Source: Mesorhizobium loti
Lineage (GTDB): Bacteria; Pseudomonadota; Alphaproteobacteria; Rhizobiales; Rhizobiaceae
Direction: 5' to 3'
Length of the DNA stretch: 64,000 nt
Assembly (NCBI GenBank): GCA_014189435.1
Contig: CP050293.1
Coordinates: 2,547,001-2,611,000, forward strand
The notes below the pieces were generated by a model that was not told where the DNA came from, searched no databases, and was given only the letters and a program-made list of their open reading frames with translations. The position numbers were made by a program, and so were the translations under genes. Positions 1 through 7,808 of the stretch are shown one piece after another; within the stretch, counting starts at the first letter, position 1, and each line of letters begins with the position of its first letter.

Positions 1-173
1 GCGGCGAGTGCGCTTGTCGAGCAATCGGTCATCATCTCGACAGCCTTGGCGAACACTTCGCGTCCGTCGGTCATCGTCATTCGGGTTTGCCCGAGATCCA
101 GGCCACTTTGGAACGGGATGTTGCTTCCGCCCGCCGGGATCTGGCTGCGTTGCATGAGGGATGGTGCGGTCAT
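1..173 (-). CDS. Hypothetical protein, 3' part beyond window edge
   Basis: Leftward open frame from an ATG at 173 with a purine-rich ribosome site (AAAGGAC) a few bases upstream. It stays open for 57 codons to the window edge, so the C-terminus is missing. The visible N-terminus begins [16 protein letters not shown] and later has an alanine-rich, helix-like stretch ([14 protein letters not shown]). I do not recognise a family. A phasin-like granule protein is conceivable from the composition but unsupported. It is divergent from the CIRCE/groES fragment. Confidence 0.4.
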   Translation of the reverse strand, partial: MTAPSLMQRSQIPAGGSNIPFQSGLDLGQTRMTMTDGREVFAKAVEMMTDCSTSALA

Positions 174-311
174 GATTATCCAAGGTCCTTTTCGAAAGCG
201 GCGGCAAGGTCTGCTGGGCTGAGCTGCACCATCTGTTGCGTCGAACTCTGCAGGGCGATTGCCGGCAGGTGAATGAACGCGCCGACGCGTCGCCAGGCAA
301 GCCTGGAAAAT

Positions 312-338
312 TTGGCACTCCTATCATTCGAGTGCCAA
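312..338 (+). promoter_or_regulatory. CIRCE element (HrcA operator)
   Basis: A perfect 9-9-9 inverted repeat: TTGGCACTC, nine-base spacer CTATCATTC, GAGTGCCAA. The consensus CIRCE is TTAGCACTC-N9-GAGTGCTAA, the operator of the heat-shock repressor HrcA in front of groESL. It lies 56 bases upstream of a groES start codon, the usual place. The downstream groES is only a fragment, so the operator is intact but orphaned. Confidence 0.92.
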
Positions 339-343
339 AGGGG

Positions 344-1321
344 CTATGTTAAGTGTTGCAGTCGCTCTATGTGCGGCGGCAGAAAGAACCCCCAATGAAA
401 TTCCGACCACTCCACGACCGCGTCGTCATTCGGCGCGCGGACGGCGATACCAAATCCAAGGGCGGAATCATCATTCCCGACACCGCCAAGGAAAAGCCCC
501 AGGAAGGCGAAGTGATCGCCGTCGGCTGCAACAGAGAGAGTTCCGCCGGCGAACTCACCGATACTCCTGTATAGGACATAGCCCGCAACACCAAAGATCA
601 GTGCGGCAAAAATCCGGTTGAGCGCATTCCTGTAGGACGCCAGGCGTGTCTCCGCCACCATGCCGATCAGGCCGCCGCCAATACCGCCGATGATGAATTC
701 GGCAGCCAGCTGCCAATCGACCATTCCTGACTGGGCGTAGTTGAAGGTGGTCGCGAGGCCGAAGGCCGCGACAGCGAGCAGGGACGTGCCGATGGCATTG
801 ATCGTCGGCATTCCGGTGGCCAGGATCAGTCCGGGGACGATGAGGAAGCCGCCGCCCATGCCGAAGAAGCCGGAGGTGGCGCCGGCGACAATGGCGACCG
901 CGGCTGTCATGGCACACATTTTGGCATCGACAGGCCGGATTGCCGACGAGGTGCTGCGCCGCGGACGGACCATCAATCCGCCAACCACCATCGTGAGCAG
1001 CCCGAAGAAGAAAAGCAGATGCGTGCCGTCGATCGATTTTCCCAAAGTCGATCCCGCCAGGGCACCCACGGAGCCCAATGCCGCGAAGACAAGCGCACAA
1101 CGCCACCAGACGTGGCCCTTCAGGGCGTGGCCTGCGAGGTTCGCAAATGCGTTGGCGGCCACTGCAAGCGCGCCTGTGCCGATGGCGAGGTGCGGCTGGG
1201 CGACGCCGACAACATAGAGCAGGAGCGGCGTGGCAAGGATCGATCCGCCGCCGCCGACCAGACCAAGAGTGAAACCGACGAGACCGCCAGAGCCGACGGC
1301 GGCAAACAAGGTATCGGTCAT
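344..1321 (-). CDS. TauE/SafE sulfite-exporter-family membrane protein
   Basis: Multi-spanning inner-membrane protein of the TauE/SafE (DUF81) family, which exports sulfite or other sulfur oxyanions. It shows the glycine-rich N-terminal motif [20 protein letters not shown] and a second repeat with [17 protein letters not shown], as usual for the two-repeat fold. Start is the ATG at 1321, overlapping the upstream stop by four bases. It is the last gene of the blh-bigR operon, so it probably exports sulfite made from persulfide oxidation. The natural C-terminus ends near LYRS (about 565). The remaining 70 or so residues are read antisense to the groES fragment, a foreign tail acquired at the junction. 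Activity with this tail is uncertain. Confidence 0.85.
   Translation of the reverse strand: MTDTLFAAVGSGGLVGFTLGLVGGGGSILATPLLLYVVGVAQPHLAIGTGALAVAANAFANLAGHALKGHVWWRCALVFAALGSVGALAGSTLGKSIDGTHLLFFFGLLTMVVGGLMVRPRRSTSSAIRPVDAKMCAMTAAVAIVAGATSGFFGMGGGFLIVPGLILATGMPTINAIGTSLLAVAAFGLATTFNYAQSGMVDWQLAAEFIIGGIGGGLIGMVAETRLASYRNALNRIFAALIFGVAGYVLYRSIGEFAGGTLSVAADGDHFAFLGLFLGGVGNDDSALGFGIAVRAPNDDAVVEWSEFHWGFFLPPHIERLQHLT
395..526 (+). pseudogene. groES: Truncated groES (GroES co-chaperonin), 5' fragment
   Basis: Starts [14 protein letters not shown] and runs about 44 residues through the [21 protein letters not shown] segment typical of GroES, including the mobile-loop region. After the GTCGG of IAVG the sequence stops resembling GroES, which normally continues for about 55 more residues, and joins the 3' end of the leftward tauE gene. 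The beta-barrel is therefore incomplete and no groEL follows. The fragment keeps its CIRCE operator. It is probably a rearrangement scar, with the functional groESL elsewhere in the genome. Confidence 0.9.
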
Positions 1322-1752
1322 GATGTTCTCCCGGCAAGGAAGCGGTCATGGGCGACCATCCCCGCCAGCATAAAGGCTACGAAGACCAGCGTTGGCGTCA
1401 GCCCAAGCGACAACGAAGCCATCGCCGGGCCAGGGCAAAACCCACCCAGGCCCCATCCAAGGCCGAAGATCGCCGAGCCGATGACCAGAGGGGCGTCAAT
1501 CCGCGAGTTCATTGGCAAATGGAAGCGATCCGCCAGCAGCGGTCGCGACATTCGCCGGATCCAGGCCATGCCTCCCATTGCAACGGCCACGGCGCCGCCC
1601 AGCACGAATGCCAGACTCGGATCCCACGTGCCAAAAACGTCGAGAAAGCCCTGAACCCGGACAGGATCAAGCATCCCCGACAGTGCCAGACCCAGGCCAA
1701 AGATGGTGCCCACGACCAAAGCGGCCAGAACCTGTAGTTGTTCGTGTTTCAC
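1318..1752 (-). CDS. YeeE/YedE-type sulfur transport protein (DUF6691)
   Basis: Membrane protein of 144 residues, about four helices, of the short YeeE/YedE type often found as a pair in bigR operons. The signature is LGGFCPGPAMASLSLG, whose cysteine matches the conserved half-channel cysteine of thiosulfate/sulfur transporters. I chose the GTG at 1752 because it overlaps the upstream stop as GTGA; a longer frame upstream has no membrane-protein character. It probably pairs with the next upstream gene to form one full YeeE-like unit moving reduced sulfur. The substrate is inferred from context. Confidence 0.83.
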   Translation of the reverse strand: MKHEQLQVLAALVVGTIFGLGLALSGMLDPVRVQGFLDVFGTWDPSLAFVLGGAVAVAMGGMAWIRRMSRPLLADRFHLPMNSRIDAPLVIGSAIFGLGWGLGGFCPGPAMASLSLGLTPTLVFVAFMLAGMVAHDRFLAGRTS

Positions 1753-2159
1753 AAGACTGCTCCGTGGAGAAGCGCGACAGCCAGGATGCCGCTCACAAGG
1801 AACGTCAAAACGGCGACGATTGAACGCGGCGATAGCCGTGCCAGTCCCATGACGCCATGACCGCTGGTGCAACCCGAACCCATCCGGGATCCGAAGCCGA
1901 CCAGCAATCCCGCAACCATGATCAACGGCAGCGACGCCGTCATGGTCACTGTCGGCCAATGATGAAAAGCTGCGAAGTACACGACCGGGCCAAGCAGCAA
2001 TCCGACGACGAAGGCAGAGTTTGTCCGAGTATTGATGCCTTGGACCAGCCTGCCGAGGATTCCGCTTACGCCGGCGATTCTGCCGTTCAGGATCAGGAGC
2101 ATCACCGATGAAAGGCCGATCAGAGCCCCACCCAGAAGGGAAACGAGATAAGAGGTCAT
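1749..2159 (-). CDS. YeeE/YedE family sulfur transport protein
   Basis: 136-residue membrane protein with hydrophobic helices and the motif GSGCTSGHGVMGL, the conserved cysteine motif of the YeeE/YedE family (thiosulfate/sulfur uptake). It overlaps bigR upstream by four bases (ATGA) and the second YeeE half downstream by four, indicating translational coupling. In Agrobacterium and Xylella bigR operons a comparable membrane gene sits with blh and bigR. Transport direction and substrate are not visible from sequence. Confidence 0.86.
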   Translation of the reverse strand: MTSYLVSLLGGALIGLSSVMLLILNGRIAGVSGILGRLVQGINTRTNSAFVVGLLLGPVVYFAAFHHWPTVTMTASLPLIMVAGLLVGFGSRMGSGCTSGHGVMGLARLSPRSIVAVLTFLVSGILAVALLHGAVL

Positions 2160-2494
2160 GACCGACCTTCCGAACAGAAGATCGTGTAAAGCGCTGAAAC
2201 CAATTGAGCAGCCTTCTCGGCGGTCAACCGGTAGAATATCTGTTTCCCGTCACGCCGCGTTTCCACAATTTTGGCGTCGCGCAACACCGTCAGCTGCTGG
2301 GAAAGGTTCGGTTGATGGATGTCGAGCATTTCTTCCAATTGGCTGACCGAATGCTCCCCTTCGACAAGGGTGCAGACGAGCATCAGCCGCATTGGATGTG
2401 CCAGTGTCTTCAACAAAGCCGCTACTTCGCCGGCGCGGGATTCCATGGCGGCAGGCGACATGTTCACTGCATCAAGCTGGATCCCGTTCACCAC
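2156..2494 (-). CDS. bigR: BigR/SqrR-type ArsR-family sulfide-responsive repressor
   Basis: Winged-helix repressor of the ArsR/SmtB family. The recognition helix region reads HQPNLSQQLTVLRDAKIVETRR with a wing GKQIFYRL. In this frame the only two cysteines are at residues 41 and 107, the spacing of the redox pair that forms a di- or tetrasulfide link in BigR and SqrR when persulfides accumulate. The start is GTG at 2494 or 2491, supported by AAGGAG just upstream and a 7-base overlap with blh. As part of the operon it represses its own promoter at 3815-3846. Identification is from family motifs and gene order. Confidence 0.9.
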   Translation of the reverse strand: MVNGIQLDAVNMSPAAMESRAGEVAALLKTLAHPMRLMLVCTLVEGEHSVSQLEEMLDIHQPNLSQQLTVLRDAKIVETRRDGKQIFYRLTAEKAAQLVSALYTIFCSEGRS

Positions 2495-3783
2495 GCTGCT
2501 CCTTGTAGTGCATCGAGGGGAAACTTCAGATAGCGCTTACCGTTTGCTTCCGGCTCTGGCAGACGCCCCGCCTGAATGTTGATCTGCAAGGCATGCAAGA
2601 TCAGTTTCGGCATCGGCAGCGTACGGTCACGCGCTGCACGCAATCGGGCAAAGGTCTCTTCGGTCACGCCGGCCAGGTGTGCATTGGCGCGCTTCTGTTC
2701 GCCGACCGTGCTTTCCCACTTCGGCTCGCGTTCGCCCGGCTGGTAATCATGGCCTGTAAACAGGCGGGTTTCGTCTGGAAGCTCCAGAATGTTCTGGATC
2801 GATTTCCACAAGGTACGAGCGTCCCCACCGGGAAAATCGGCGCGGGCCGTGCCGCTGTCGGGCATGAAGATGGTGTCATGGACGAAAGCCGCATCGCCGA
2901 CCAGGTAGGTGATCGACGCCAGGGTGTGGCCGGGCGAAAACATCGCGCGCGCCGCGATGGAACCGACCTTGAAAGTGTCGCCATCCGAAAACAGCCTGTC
3001 CCACTGCGAACCGTCGGTACGAAGTTCTGGCCAGTTGTAGATGCCTTGCCACAAGCGCTGGACATCGACCACCCGCGCTCCTATCGCGGTCGGAGCGCCC
3101 GTCTTCTGCTTGAGGTAGTGCGCGGCCGAAAAGTGGTCGGCATGAGGATGAGTGTCGAGGATCCATTCAACGCTCAGCCCGTTCTCCGCGACATAGGACA
3201 GGACCGCGTCGGCGCTGCGCGTCGTGGTCGCTCCGGACTTCTCGTCGAAATCAAGAACCGGATCGATAATGGCGCATTTCCGGGTATCAGGATCTGAAAC
3301 CACATATTGCACGCTCCATGTTCGGGGGTCGAAGAACCCCTTAACTTCCGGTCGGAGTTGCCTGTGCGCTTCGAGCCATCGGGACGCAGCCCCCAGGTCG
3401 ATTCCCAGCCGTTGCCCAAGATTCGTGATTTCCACGGACGACATGCGGCCATCGAGTGCCTCGCCCAGTACATGCAGGGTCAGAGCACGTGCGCCGGTTT
3501 TGCAATGTGCAAAGACCGAGCCGCCGGCATCGACCATAGCCGCCTGAAAGGCCCGCACGTCCGCCTCGGTGATGGTCGCCATTGTGACGGGTATGAAGGT
3601 GTAGGAAACACCGGCGTGACCGGCAGCCTCCCGTTCAGCGTCGTTTCCGGGCTGGGCGAGCTCTTCCCTGTCAGGGCGAGCGTTGACCAGTCCCACGAAC
3701 CCATGGTCGGCAAGCGACCGCACCTCGGAGATCGAGGGTTGGGGGCCCACGGCCAGCATGTCATTTACACGGATCATATTCAT
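2488..3783 (-). CDS. blh: Blh: persulfide dioxygenase fused to DUF442 phosphatase-like domain
   Basis: Two domains. The first 120 or so residues form a DUF442/tyrosine-phosphatase-like (rhodanese-like) domain with the loop HCKTGARA. The rest is a metallo-beta-lactamase-fold persulfide dioxygenase (ETHE1/Blh type) with THPHADHFSA (HxHxDH) and later SPGHT and TGHDY metal ligands. It oxidises glutathione persulfide to sulfite, removing hydrogen sulfide. I start at ATG 3783 (MNMIRVNDML), giving 431 residues, a length I recall for Agrobacterium Blh. A frame extending to TTG 3846 runs through the promoter and is not credible. First gene of a five-gene overlapping operon. Confidence 0.92.
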   Translation of the reverse strand: MNMIRVNDMLAVGPQPSISEVRSLADHGFVGLVNARPDREELAQPGNDAEREAAGHAGVSYTFIPVTMATITEADVRAFQAAMVDAGGSVFAHCKTGARALTLHVLGEALDGRMSSVEITNLGQRLGIDLGAASRWLEAHRQLRPEVKGFFDPRTWSVQYVVSDPDTRKCAIIDPVLDFDEKSGATTTRSADAVLSYVAENGLSVEWILDTHPHADHFSAAHYLKQKTGAPTAIGARVVDVQRLWQGIYNWPELRTDGSQWDRLFSDGDTFKVGSIAARAMFSPGHTLASITYLVGDAAFVHDTIFMPDSGTARADFPGGDARTLWKSIQNILELPDETRLFTGHDYQPGEREPKWESTVGEQKRANAHLAGVTEETFARLRAARDRTLPMPKLILHALQINIQAGRLPEPEANGKRYLKFPLDALQGAAW

Positions 3784-3814
3784 ATTGGTCGCCTGCGTCT
3801 GCATCAATATACAA

Positions 3815-3846
3815 TTACATATAATGTATAATGATTGTCGTGTCAA
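3815..3846 (-). promoter_or_regulatory. blh-bigR operon promoter with overlapping AT-rich palindrome (likely BigR operator)
   Basis: On the minus strand a consensus -35 TTGACA (3846-3841) is followed after 17 bases by TATATG. The -10 lies inside an AT-rich inverted repeat TACAT-ATA-ATGTA (about 3817-3829). BigR is known to bind AT-rich imperfect palindromes overlapping the -10 of its own operon, so this is the expected operator. The blh start is about 30 bases downstream. Promoter elements are seen directly; BigR binding is inferred. Confidence 0.75.
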
Positions 3847-4080
3847 CAGGTACGCTTTTGTGCGAATCCAACCTCAATCGCCTGCAATGGCTCCAGAGGA
3901 GCTTCAGACGGCCCCCAAGTCAGCAAAAAGTGGCCTATCAGAGTGCCAATTCTGCTCTCCCGATTCCAGAAGTGAAGAAACCCAGGACTGACAGCCAATT
4001 GTCAGCTGCGCCGTGAGACATTGTGCAAAATTTCCGGGAAGCTGGCTCGCCTGCGACGGACAAAATTGGAAACGAAGCCC

Positions 4081-4896
4081 ATGAAACAGATCGCTTTGTC
4101 ACTTTTCGTGATCGCGTCTTCAGGCGCCTATGTCTTGGACAAACCTGGCGACGGCCCCGCCGGCGAGATTATTGATACGGCGGGTTCGGCTAATACCGCC
4201 GAGATCAACGTGTTGCATCCCGGCGGTCCGGTGCCTGCTGCGGCAGCAGCCGCTGTGCTGCCTGCCTGGTCCGCGCCCGCGATTAATCAGCCGGGCGAGC
4301 GGATCGAGCCGCACGCAACCCGACCAGGCCCGTCTGGAAGTGAACCCAAGACTGCGATCGCCACGCCCATCCCCGAAGCCTCGAAGTCGCCTGTCGCCGA
4401 AGTTCATACGCTTGCCGTCAGCGGTCCCCGGGCTTCGGAGACGCCCATTCCGCCGCCAAAGCTGACGCCGCCCCAATTTGTCGACGATGCCCCCCTTCAG
4501 GCAGCCTCTTTTGCCATAACGCCAGCGGTCTACATTCCCGTTCCCCAGCCAAGGCCAAACTATCCGCAAGCGCCAACCCTCGTCATTAAGGCAGGCATGA
4601 AGCTAGTGCACAGCTTTGCTGATGGCACCTTTACCGGCCCTGTAACCGATGCCTATTACGGCCTCATCCAGATTCAGGCATCCATCCAAGGCGGCCGTCT
4701 CATATCCCTGAAGGTACTTAAATACCCGAGTGACCGCCGCACCTCGATCAACATCAACAGACAAGCACTGCCCATGCTGCGTGACGAAGCGATCACCGCG
4801 CAGAGCGCCAATGTCGACATCATTTCGGGCGCAACGTTGACCAGCAGGGCCTTCAGGCAGTCGCTCGCTGGCGCATTGAAGCAAGCATCGTCCTAG
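4081..4896 (+). CDS. FMN-binding domain protein (covalent flavinylation target)
   Basis: 271-residue protein with an N-terminal hydrophobic signal/anchor (MKQIALSLFVIASSGAYVL), a long Pro/Ala-rich linker (residues about 40-170), and a C-terminal FMN-bind domain of about 90 residues. The domain contains DIISGATLTSRAF, matching the SGATxT motif whose threonine receives FMN through a phosphodiester bond. It is probably periplasmic. The next gene encodes the flavin transferase ApbE, four bases away, and the third a membrane flavin reductase, so this is likely the flavin electron carrier of the set. Start at 4081 chosen for its leader-like N-terminus; an upstream in-frame extension looks unlike a leader. 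Confidence 0.85.
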   Translation: MKQIALSLFVIASSGAYVLDKPGDGPAGEIIDTAGSANTAEINVLHPGGPVPAAAAAAVLPAWSAPAINQPGERIEPHATRPGPSGSEPKTAIATPIPEASKSPVAEVHTLAVSGPRASETPIPPPKLTPPQFVDDAPLQAASFAITPAVYIPVPQPRPNYPQAPTLVIKAGMKLVHSFADGTFTGPVTDAYYGLIQIQASIQGGRLISLKVLKYPSDRRTSININRQALPMLRDEAITAQSANVDIISGATLTSRAFRQSLAGALKQASS

Positions 4897-4900
4897 TTCC

Positions 4901-5644
4901 ATGCGCGACACCAGGATCTTGATGGGAATGCCCATCACCGTCGACATTGGCGGCGCCTCGGGCGGGGCACTTGTCGACACGGTCTTCGATTACTTCGAGC
5001 GCATCGACCAACGCTTCAGCACCTACAGGACAGACAGCGAGATTTCGGCCATCAACCGTGGCGAACTTCCTGTCCGCGACTGGAGCGGCGAGATGATGGA
5101 AGTTCTGGCCCTCGCTACGCAGACGAAAACTGAGACGGATGGATTTTTCGATATCCGCAAGCCCGACGGCTCGCTGGACCCGTCCGGCATCGTCAAGGGC
5201 TGGGCCATCCGCAATGCCGCCGGGATCGTTCGCGAGGCCGGCGTCGGCGATTTCTTCATCGAGGCGGGCGGCGACATCCAGTCCTGCGGCAGAAATGCTT
5301 CGGGCCTCGACTGGAGCGTCGGCATCCGCAATCCCTTCAATGCCGATGAGATCATCAAGATCGTCTATCCGCGCGGACACGGCGTCGCCACCTCCGGCAC
5401 CTATGCGCGGGGGCAACATATCTACAATCCGCTTGGGATTGGCGATCCGATCACCGAGATCGTCAGCTTGACCGTCATCGGGTCGGATGTGTTCGAAGCC
5501 GACCGTTTTGCCACCGCTGCCTTCGCCATGGGGCGGGATGGCATTCTCTTTCTCGAAGAGACGGCGGGCCTTGAGGGTTACGTTGTCGGCAGCAACGGCC
5601 GTGCCACGCCGACAAGCGGCTTCGGAGCCTTTTGCCAATCATGA
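4901..5644 (+). CDS. apbE: FAD:protein FMN transferase (ApbE family)
   Basis: ApbE-family enzyme that moves FMN from FAD to a threonine of target proteins. Visible family features: FSTYRTDSEISAIN near the N-terminus, DPSGIVKGWAI, EAGGDIQSCG, and the C-terminal GVATSGTYARG and ETAGLEGY segments. 247 residues is short but typical of forms lacking a lipoprotein signal. I see no signal peptide, so it may act in the cytoplasm unless the start is further upstream. Its substrate is almost certainly the SGATLT protein encoded immediately upstream. The stop overlaps the next start as ATGA. Confidence 0.92.
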   Translation: MRDTRILMGMPITVDIGGASGGALVDTVFDYFERIDQRFSTYRTDSEISAINRGELPVRDWSGEMMEVLALATQTKTETDGFFDIRKPDGSLDPSGIVKGWAIRNAAGIVREAGVGDFFIEAGGDIQSCGRNASGLDWSVGIRNPFNADEIIKIVYPRGHGVATSGTYARGQHIYNPLGIGDPITEIVSLTVIGSDVFEADRFATAAFAMGRDGILFLEETAGLEGYVVGSNGRATPTSGFGAFCQS

Positions 5645-7152
5645 TCAAGGCCATCGACCGATTTCTCGACCACCAGACCATGTATCGGCTGGTCCTCTAC
5701 CACCTGATCGCCTTGCTGGGTACGGCCCTTGTGCTCGGCTTCTTCAAGCTCGTGCCGCATGAAACGCTTACGCTCGCCTTCACGACAGGATTGATGCTGG
5801 CCGCCTGCTGGATCACAAACAAGGTTTTCGCGGCGGTCTTCGAGGTTCCGGCCAACAGCGAGTCCGTCTACATCACCGCCCTCATCCTGGCGCTTATCCT
5901 CGATCCTGTAGCAGCCACTGACCTCAAGGGGATCGGCGCGATAGTGTTCGCCTGCGTCTGGGCGATCTCATCCAAGTTCATCCTTGCCATCGGCAGGAAG
6001 CACTTGTTCAATCCGGCGGCACTGGGCGTGGCGTTGACCGCATTGCTTCTTGACCAGCCGGCCACCTGGTGGGTCGGAGGCAGTTTGCCAATGCTTCCCG
6101 TCGTACTTGCCGGCGGCCTGCTCATCGTGCGCAAGCTGCGCCGGCTTGATCTCGTCGCCACTTTCGTCGCCGTCGCGCTGGCGATGACCCTCTCGACGAC
6201 CGAGCCGTCGCAATATGCGACCGCACTGACTGAGACGCTAGGCTCGTCGCCGCTGCTGTTCTTCGCCTTCGTGATGCTGACCGAGCCGCTTACGGCGCCG
6301 ACCACGCGCTGGCCACGCATCGCGTTCGCCGCGATCGTCGGTTTCCTGTTTGCGCCCAACATCCATGTCGGTTCGTTCTACTTTACTCCGGAGTTGGCGC
6401 TTCTGACGGGCAATCTCTTTGCATACGCCGTGAGCCCCAAGGGACGCTTGGTGCTAACGCTCGAACGCATCGAGCGATCGGCCGTCGACAGCTACGACTT
6501 CATCTTCAGCTCACCGAGGAAGCTCGCCTTCGAGGCAGGCCAGTATCTGGAATGGACACTTGGTCTCGGCCGTTCGGACAATCGCGGCAACCGTCGCTAT
6601 TTCACGGTGGCATCGGCCCCCACGGAGCAATCCGTACGACTTGGCGTCAAGTTCTATCCGCGGTCGAGCGCCTTCAAGCAGGCGCTGGGCGAACTGAAGC
6701 CGGGCGGCACGATCCACGCCTCTCAGCTCGCCGGCGACTTCACCCTACCGGCCGATCCCGAAACCAAGATTGCCTTCTTGGCCGGCGGCATCGGCATAAC
6801 GCCATTCCGCTCAATGCTGCAATATCTCGTCGATGTCCACGAAAAGCGACCGATCGTCGTCCTTTACGGAGCCGAGACCCAGCAGGACATCGCCTATCGC
6901 GACGTCCTCGACTCCGCAAAAAGAGAACTGGGCGTAAAGACGGTGTTCGCCGTCGCCAATGGAGCCGAGCGCGGGCAGTATCCTGGCTACATCGACGCGC
7001 GGCTGGTGCGCCTCGCCATTCCGGACTATCTGGACCGGATATTCTACATTTCCGGCCCGCAGGCCATGGTCAAGGCGTTGCGCAAGAAGCTGCTGGCCAT
7101 GGGCGTTCGTCGCTCCAGGATAAAGGTCGACTACTTCCCCGGCTTTGCCTGA
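5641..7152 (+). CDS. NqrB/RnfD-like membrane domain fused to ferredoxin-NADP reductase domain
   Basis: 503 residues in two parts. Residues about 15-265 contain eight or more hydrophobic helices with the NqrB/RnfD-like sequences GRKHLFNPAALGVALTALL and FAFVMLTEPLTAPTT, the latter resembling the flavinylation region of NqrB/RnfD. Residues about 275-503 form a flavodoxin/ferredoxin reductase module with the FAD motif RRYFTVASAP and the NAD(P) motif GGIGITPFRSML, ending ISGPQAMVKALRKKL...DYFPGF. The fusion would pass NAD(P)H electrons through a membrane flavin to the extracytoplasmic FMN-binding protein. Start ATG 5641 overlaps apbE. The final acceptor is unknown. Confidence 0.88.
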   Translation: MIKAIDRFLDHQTMYRLVLYHLIALLGTALVLGFFKLVPHETLTLAFTTGLMLAACWITNKVFAAVFEVPANSESVYITALILALILDPVAATDLKGIGAIVFACVWAISSKFILAIGRKHLFNPAALGVALTALLLDQPATWWVGGSLPMLPVVLAGGLLIVRKLRRLDLVATFVAVALAMTLSTTEPSQYATALTETLGSSPLLFFAFVMLTEPLTAPTTRWPRIAFAAIVGFLFAPNIHVGSFYFTPELALLTGNLFAYAVSPKGRLVLTLERIERSAVDSYDFIFSSPRKLAFEAGQYLEWTLGLGRSDNRGNRRYFTVASAPTEQSVRLGVKFYPRSSAFKQALGELKPGGTIHASQLAGDFTLPADPETKIAFLAGGIGITPFRSMLQYLVDVHEKRPIVVLYGAETQQDIAYRDVLDSAKRELGVKTVFAVANGAERGQYPGYIDARLVRLAIPDYLDRIFYISGPQAMVKALRKKLLAMGVRRSRIKVDYFPGFA

Positions 7153-7159
7153 GCGCCGC

Positions 7160-7452
7160 TTAGCCGTGCCGGGGTAAGGCGATGGTCACGACCAGGCCAG
7201 GATCGGCATTGGCCATCGTCAGGCGGCCGCCATAGGCTTCGATGATGTCTGTAACAATGGCCAGGCCGAGACCGCTGCTGCCGCCCTTGCTGTCCAGTTG
7301 CACGCCACGCGACAGGGCGGATTCCCGGTCCGCATCGGGTATGCCCGGGCCGTCATCGGCGACGGCGATGCTCACCTCGCCGACCGTTGCAAATGCGCTG
7401 ACGTGTACCGAGGATCTTGCGAAGCGAGCCGCATTCTCCACCAGGTTGCCCA
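7160..7452 (-). pseudogene. Histidine kinase, C-terminal ATPase-domain fragment
   Basis: Reads NLVENAARFA (N box), ADDGPGIPDADRES (G1 box), SSGLGLAIVTDIIEAYGGRL (G2 box), then a normal C-terminus IALPRHG. Everything upstream of the N box (sensor, HAMP, phospho-acceptor His) is missing; the frame joins an IS91-type transposase fragment at about 7452. Convergent with the ferredoxin-reductase fusion, eight bases apart. It resembles PhoQ/EnvZ-class kinases but the class cannot be fixed. Nonfunctional as it stands. Confidence 0.85.
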
Positions 7453-7805
7453 TGATAGACCAGCGCCTTGTTGTGGAACGCGATGTCAGCGACCTCGGCT
7501 GGCAGCGTGAACACGACATGGAAGTAGCCGACCGGCAGCAGGTCGGCCTCGCGCTCGGCCAGCCAAGTCCGCGCCGCCGCGCCCTGGCACTTCGGGCAGT
7601 GCCGGTTGCGGCAGGAGTTGTAGGCGATCCGCCATTGGCCGCAGTCCTCGCAGGCTTCGACGTGACCGCCGAGGGCGGCGGTGCGGCAATGCTCGATCGC
7701 CGACATGACCTTGAGCTGGGCGAGGCTCAGATGACCTGCATGGGCGGCCCGGTAGGGTGGCCCGGCAGCACGGAAGATGTCGGCGACCTCGATCGAGACA
7801 CGCAC
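7453..7805 (-). pseudogene. IS91-family (Y2) transposase, N-terminal fragment
   Basis: Starts MRVSIEVADIFRAAGPPYR and carries the IS91 zinc-binding region ALGGHVEACEDCG...YNSCRNRHCPKCQ, followed by AARTWLAEREADLLPVGYFHVVFTLP. It ends abruptly at NKALVY, where intact transposases continue for another 250 or so residues with the two catalytic tyrosines. The break joins the kinase fragment. It lies three bases after the tyrosine recombinase gene, the usual partner arrangement in this IS91 subgroup. Confidence 0.9.
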
Positions 7806-7808
7806 GGC

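Noticed and set aside
3784..3846. N-terminal extension of Blh to a TTG at 3846
   Set aside because: It covers the -35/-10 and the palindrome; translation would begin upstream of transcription.
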